From positions 20,059 through 84,058 of the forward strand of contig CAZCHK010000003.1 in NCBI GenBank assembly GCA_964498605.1: a stretch of 64,000 bases of DNA, written 5' to 3'. The stretch is from JBGQAS01 sp964498605. GTDB lineage: Bacteria; Chloroflexota; Anaerolineae; Anaerolineales; Anaerolineaceae. Shown piece by piece: positions 63,968 to 64,000 of this stretch. The notes beneath the pieces were generated by a model. The model did not search any database, was not told where the DNA came from, and worked only from the letters and a program-made list of their open reading frames with translations. The translations under genes and the position numbers were made by a program. Each line of letters opens with the position of its first letter. Within the stretch, counting starts at the first letter, position 1.

Positions 63968-63996
63968 ATTGTAGCGGAGGCGTTGCCAGATGTCAA
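63968..63996 (-). promoter_or_regulatory. Promoter of the coaE-cdaA-cdaR-der operon
   Basis: The minus strand reads TTGACA (63991-63996), 17 bp, TACAAT (63968-63973), then an AGGAG ribosome site and the coaE ATG at 63947. This is a strong sigma-70 promoter near the window edge. Confidence 0.85.
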
Positions 63997-64000
63997 AGGT

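Noticed and set aside
1..64000. CRISPR arrays, prophage, rRNA genes and further tRNAs
   Set aside because: No regularly spaced repeats, phage structural genes, rRNA-like stretches or second tRNA cloverleaf were seen on either strand.

Overview
This 64 kb window looks like chromosomal DNA of a bacterium from the Chloroflexota, most likely an Anaerolineae-type anaerobe. That placement is inferred from gene content and style and was not checked by a search. It has GC-rich, tightly packed genes, many secreted lipoproteins with Pro/Thr-rich linkers, PASTA-free serine/threonine-kinase-like and FHA proteins, no lipopolysaccharide genes, a GatCAB amidotransferase and a tRNA-Gln. There is no prophage, no CRISPR array and no intact insertion sequence. 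The only visibly degraded area is about 3.5-5.5 kb.

Layout. 1-3.4 kb: two small exported proteins, a Nudix hydrolase, an MscL channel with an added zinc ribbon, an EamA transporter and a UbiA prenyltransferase. 3.5-5.5 kb: a decayed patch with transposase remnants and an AbrB/PIN toxin-antitoxin pair whose toxin carries an in-frame stop. 5.5-9.4 kb: a zinc-ribbon membrane protein, a HAD hydrolase and a two-subunit CoA-transferase. 9.5-21 kb: gatC-gatA, an M3 oligopeptidase, an acyltransferase, plsY with a glycosyltransferase, an M29 aminopeptidase, a BioF2-type acetyltransferase, an M20 peptidase and a phospholipase-D-like lipoprotein. 21-24 kb: a divergent pair of a Trm9-like methyltransferase and an Elp3 tRNA acetyltransferase, then a nitroreductase. 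25.6-30.7 kb: DUF177-rpoD, rdgB, glmU-cdd-recO and tRNA-Gln. 30.8-41.5 kb: a receiver-roadblock protein and an Opp-type peptide ABC transporter whose binding protein is circularly permuted, with a second, conventional binding protein beside it. 41.5-45.3 kb: rsgA, a lipoprotein-type PBP and maf. 45.3-57.4 kb: a signalling and cell-surface block with a VWA-FHA membrane protein, a PP2C phosphatase, a GlcNAc-type kinase and YdjC deacetylase, two related membrane proteins, two unusual lipoproteins and a membrane-anchored pseudokinase with a beta-propeller. 57.4-64 kb: a conserved operon reading leftward, coaE-cdaA-cdaR-der-(M50-like)-lepB.

The most interesting signals are these. (1) The 840-residue ABC binding protein at 36746-39268 has the conserved blocks of family SBP5 in rotated order, with a C-terminal Ig-like domain; its partner permeases carry large extracytoplasmic inserts. 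(2) elp3 and a Trm9-like methyltransferase sit head to head with 22 bp between start codons, which suggests a bacterial route to mcm5U-type wobble uridines. (3) A recurring promoter architecture, TAnAAT followed by exactly 6 nt and then ATG with no ribosome-binding site, occurs in front of six genes and points to widespread leaderless transcripts. (4) A kinase-fold protein has lost the VAIK lysine and the DFG aspartate. (5) CoaE is fused to a GNAT-like domain.
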